Shown here piece by piece: positions 60,801 through 64,000 of a DNA stretch of 64,000 bases. The stretch spans positions 9,070,157 through 9,134,156 of the forward strand of contig JARUPZ010000023.1 of NCBI GenBank assembly GCA_031213475.1, read 5' to 3'. Source of the DNA: Nereocystis luetkeana (taxonomy: Eukaryota; Sar; Phaeophyceae; Laminariales; Laminariaceae). Made by a program: the position numbers and the translations under genes. The first letter of the stretch is position 1, and the number at the start of each line of letters is the position of its first letter. Under the pieces are notes generated by a model. The model searched no databases. It was not told the origin of the DNA and saw only the letters and a list, made by a program, of their open reading frames with translations.

Positions 60801-63800
60801 GTACGTTTAATATATGTTTACGCTCTGACGCTCTGAGTACGTATTTGGTTACCTTATAGGGAGCTCGTTCGGCACATCGAGTTTTCGTTCAGTTGCGCAG
60901 AAGATAAGGTGAAGTGCGATGCTGAATTCCTCTGGCGCTAGATGCCCATCCTGGTCGAGATCCGATAACCTTCGAAAGCGCGTGCGTTCGAGACGTATTT
61001 TTATGTACAGCCAACTTTTCGTATGCATAGCAGTACAAGTTCCTTCGACCTGCAAGTGATGAAGATTACGATGATTCCTGATAATTGACAAATTGTTTGA
61101 TTGCTTATTGGATTGGTTGGTTGGTTGATGGAGTGGTGATGTGTTTGTTGTATGCTGGCTTTGGCTCATTTTAGGTTTGATTCATTTTCGTTTAAGCGGT
61201 GTGTACTAACACGAGTATGACTAAGAGCGATACCGCGTGTGGAATTGATGGCGCATGTTCAGGTCAGTCCAACGTATCCACCCAAGGTGCTGTAGTACCG
61301 CGTACACCCATAGCATGCCCTTTGTCAGGAGATGAAGAGAGAGAGGAAAAAATGATTCCTCACCTCCAAATTATTTCTAGAACTTTTTTGTCGAGGCTTG
61401 ACTTGGCGAACAGCCCGGCTACCTGGCGTCCGCTCAAATATCCCGTCCCAGTGTCGTCAGCTTTACTGAAAATCGCCTATTCAATAGTCAGGAGTGTTGG
61501 ACGGACATCAGTCTAAGTGAAGTACCACCGGTATAGATGGTACACACGTTCGAAGTTGAAAGTCAATGCCGTGATTGCTGACAGCGTTTGCGTTCACTGT
61601 CTACCATATGTTAAGGTCTCAGTCCGTTGGGCTACTGGTAAAAGGTTGTCCTGCCGTCGACGCCATTTGTTAAGGTAGTACAGTAGTCTGTTGAGCTACT
61701 GGTAAAATATTAACCAATTACCTGTCCAATCTAAGCCTTATAACACTCTCCCCTCCCTTCGGAACAGTTGGGTCCTTGGACTTCGTATAGGGCCGCACGT
61801 GCCTAGTCCGCAGCTCTTCACAAAGTCTGGGGACCCAGGAAGAGTGTTTTATGATATTCTTGACATGAGGAAACTCCCTTTTGTTTGAAATCATTTTCAT
61901 GGTTGACGTGAGATTCGAACTCACGACCAACGACCCAAGTCCTACCGATAGACGCCATTTGTGAAGGTCTTAGTCCGTTAGGCTACTGGTAAAAGGTTGA
62001 TCAATTGTCTACCCAATTTAAGCCTTATAACACATGCCGCAATTCGCTACAGAGAGCTCTCAGACGTTTAAAAAGTTTATCAAAACGCCACTAAACAGCT
62101 TACTTTTGGGCAAGCAGCACCATCCGAGGTGATTACTGCCGTTGTAACAAAACTTGGATCCTTACGAACATCAGTTTCGCTACTGTAACGGTGTCCTGTA
62201 AACATGGTAAGATCCGCTACGCACCGCGCTCAGTTGCCAATCACATTCGCTATTTTTTGCGATCGACAGAGAAACTCGAAGGACGGAGCAGGTTTTGCCA
62301 ATACCCAGCGTGCATGTCTCACCTCGTAATTAGCACGCGCCTCCTCGGTCATGGAAAATGGATCAGAACCTTCTTCGGTGGCACGTTTATCTGAACGCAA
62401 TGCGCGAAATACGGTATGATTTTGAGTTGGCGAGGAGAACGGAGACGAGAGACCTGCCGAGTGCCTCCCTCAGCGTCCGGGTCTTTTCCTGCTTCTTGTC
62501 TTGAACCGAGTCTGACTTAGTCCTCATCGCTGTAATGATCTAGCCGTTTCGACTATACTACCAGCACGCAAACTATAAGAAAATCACGTATATACGAAAA
62601 CGGCACCTGGGCATCGCCACACATGTCATAATCATATTTGCCATTGGACGCCACTACTCGGGAAGGGGTAATCGTTTACGACCCACTGCCTTCGCGACCA
62701 GGCTTTGGTCCCATAGCGCTGCAAACGTAAGGTTTCGAGCACGAAGCAGGCATACTTTGAGGCGTATCGCCCAGTCCCGTTATGTTGTTTCCTTCTCGGA
62801 AGCCTCGACTTCCCTCTGAAACTCACTTTTACTAGAACGGACAGCAGCGACTTTGTCTTCTACTTTTGTTGTCAGCCCGGAAGTTGGTGGTGTCGTGGGA
62901 ACGACCCCTTTGCTTGAACCAGGTGCAGTCTTGGAAAACCATTTATGTTCCGTGAGAACGTCGTCTCTGTTCGAAGTAGTTTTCGAAAACCATTTCGACT
63001 CCTTGGATTCCTTTTTCCCCTTCGAGCTCGAGATGGGCGGTTTTGCCCCCCCTTTGATTATTGCCATTTTGACAGCATCGGTAGCCGTCTCTCGCACCCT
63101 CTCCGGAGTCAGCGTGTCCTCCCCACTTTGTGCTAGAGCTACCGCACGCATGACAACCTAGAACTGGCTGCGCTGGAGCGTGGTTTGCCCAGGAAAAATG
63201 GCCAGCGACCACACATTCTGTGATCGGACATACGCAAAGAGACGTCGAACAAACGGAGTGGAAATCGCGAGGGGTGGCCACCGAGTGTAAAAATAACTGG
63301 CGTCGGGCGTAAAGAACAAGCGCAGGCGTACACACCGCTTGCAAATGTGAGTCAAATGACATATCGTGGTCTGCGCGCGCGCCTGGCAATCAATTCTACA
63401 ACAGTATTACTACCAATACTGCTTGCTATCGCTGCTTGGCACGTGGACACCTGCGATGTTGGGTGTACAGCAGTACCTGGTAGTGTGTTTCATGGTGACG
63501 GAGAAGGTTGATGATTCCTGGTATTCTTCGGCTATCCTCTGCGGCAGATTGCCCCCGCAGATCGGCCGCACTTTCCCATGCCAACAGGATAGGGTGCCTG
63601 CAGCCTCAGTGCCAGAGGCCGTGCTAGAGGCCGTGACAGTTGGCTGCACGAACACCGCTGAAAACTCTACCTACTGGTACGACTGCTACGTGAAAAACTG
63701 TGCACCTTGAGCTGGGGTTTGGTAAGGCCGCTGAGAGAGAGGAACTTGACAGTCTCTTGGCCGTTCAGCGTCCCTGACTTGTCCAGGTCGATGACCTCGA

Positions 63801-63990
63801 ATATGCTGTCGTAGTACGCGGCCTCCTTGGAGCTGGCTCCCACAAGAGCCCCCCGCTCATCGCACAAATCGTCGGTTGTCGAGTCGTCGACGGTTGATGT
63901 TGCGGCGCGATCAAAAGCGGTCGAATATATACCGTTTCGGGAGCAAACGCCTCCCAGCTCATGTGCAAACCACACCATTCTCCTCATCAT
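57873..63990 (-). CDS. EH-domain (Eps15 homology) protein, 8 exons, in-frame TAG in exon 2
   Basis: Exons on minus: 63990-63706, 63217-62827, 62390-62323, 61476-61364, 60969-60853, 59534-59066, 58878-58750, 58250-57873; GT-AG and in phase, about 649 codons. EH1 runs from YDSIFEVIDLDKSGTLNGQE (exon 1) through NVWSLA to MRAVALAQSGE (exon 2). EH2 is built from YEAIFSKADDTGTGYLSG, LEIIWR and LSDLDQDGHLAPEEFSIALH, a canonical EF-hand loop with D289, D291, D293 and E300; PNELPISLWPDGYVPPS closes it. The rest is Lys/Glu-rich, probably coiled coil. Such proteins scaffold endocytosis and actin patches by binding NPF motifs. Codon 115 (63160-63158) is TAG, exactly where EH domains have an aromatic or hydrophobic residue after the LxxxxF. 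It may be a pseudogene or allele, a sequence error, or readthrough. The start is not certain because exon 1 nearly touches the window edge. Confidence 0.85.
59861..60014. repeat. 22-bp tandem repeat, 7 units
   Basis: Seven units of the type CTACCGCACTGTAGAGGCAT plus GT follow without gaps (154 bp). They lie in intron 5 of the EH-domain gene. Units differ by one to four bases and there are no spacers, so it is a minisatellite and not a CRISPR array. Confidence 0.92.
61612..61745 (-). repeat. SINE family 2, partial duplicated copy
   Basis: It has two successive versions of the reversed box A region (AGTCCGTTGGGCTACTGGTA and AGTCTGTTGAGCTACTGGTA) and a tail ending TAAGCCTTATAACAC. It lies in intron 3 of the EH-domain gene. 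Confidence 0.6.
61820..62040 (-). repeat. SINE family 2, reverse copy
   Basis: GTGAGATTCGAACTCACGAC and GTCTTAGTCCGTTAGGCTAC are the reversed box B and box A. The flanks CATGAGGAAACTCCC and TAAGCCTTATAACACA match the copy at 36265-36475. It lies in intron 3 of the EH-domain gene. Confidence 0.7.
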
Positions 63991-64000
63991 GAAACACGAA

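Noticed and set aside
62445-62540. Extra exon of the EH-domain gene (MRTKSDSVQDKK frame)
   Set aside because: Its phases do not fit the neighbours, while direct joining of 62827 to 62390 keeps the frame.
63158-63217. Acceptor TAG at 63160-63158 as the real start of EH exon 2
   Set aside because: It keeps the frame but would remove half of EH1, and the skipped sequence aligns residue by residue with the EH consensus.

Overview
This is a eukaryotic nuclear window: four multi-exon genes with GT-AG introns of 120 bp to about 6 kb, set in spacer full of retrotransposon relics, tRNA-derived SINEs and small inverted-repeat elements. Long introns, TE content and gene types suggest a stramenopile alga (perhaps a brown alga), but the sequence does not prove this. 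I see no prokaryotic operon, CRISPR array or intact tRNA/rRNA gene.

Layout. 1-6.3 kb: a scrambled Ty1/copia retrotransposon with a 542-bp LTR and two inverted self-duplications. 6.3-15.2 kb: spacer with SINEs, microsatellites and dispersed repeats, no convincing gene. 15.2-31.9 kb (+): an 8-exon type II membrane glycosyltransferase-like gene whose introns hold a MITE nested in a SINE, further MITEs, copia relics and a gag-only LTR element. 31.9-37.8 kb: repeat-rich spacer. 37.8-51.4 kb (+): a 12-exon YtcJ-type amidohydrolase gene of 758 codons in which every join keeps frame; its 5.7-kb first intron carries a 2.4-kb TIR element. 53.4-57.6 kb (-): a 7-exon TRAF-type zinc-finger gene, 336 aa. 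57.9-64.0 kb (-): an 8-exon EH-domain gene, head-to-tail with the zinc-finger gene; its first EH domain contains an in-frame TAG stop.

The genes do not form a pathway: one Golgi/ER-type enzyme, one metal-dependent hydrolase, one zinc-finger adaptor and one endocytosis-type scaffold. The amidohydrolase and zinc-finger genes converge. Exon models were built by hand from homology-like motifs, splice signals and phase; they are strong where phases match and motifs continue across introns, and weaker at the 5' ends. I did not find a clear new biological system. The most notable items are the EH-domain nonsense codon, the gag-only LTR element, the 2.4-kb TIR element with subterminal TTAAGGC-type repeats, and strong over-representation of the word TACCAGGTA.
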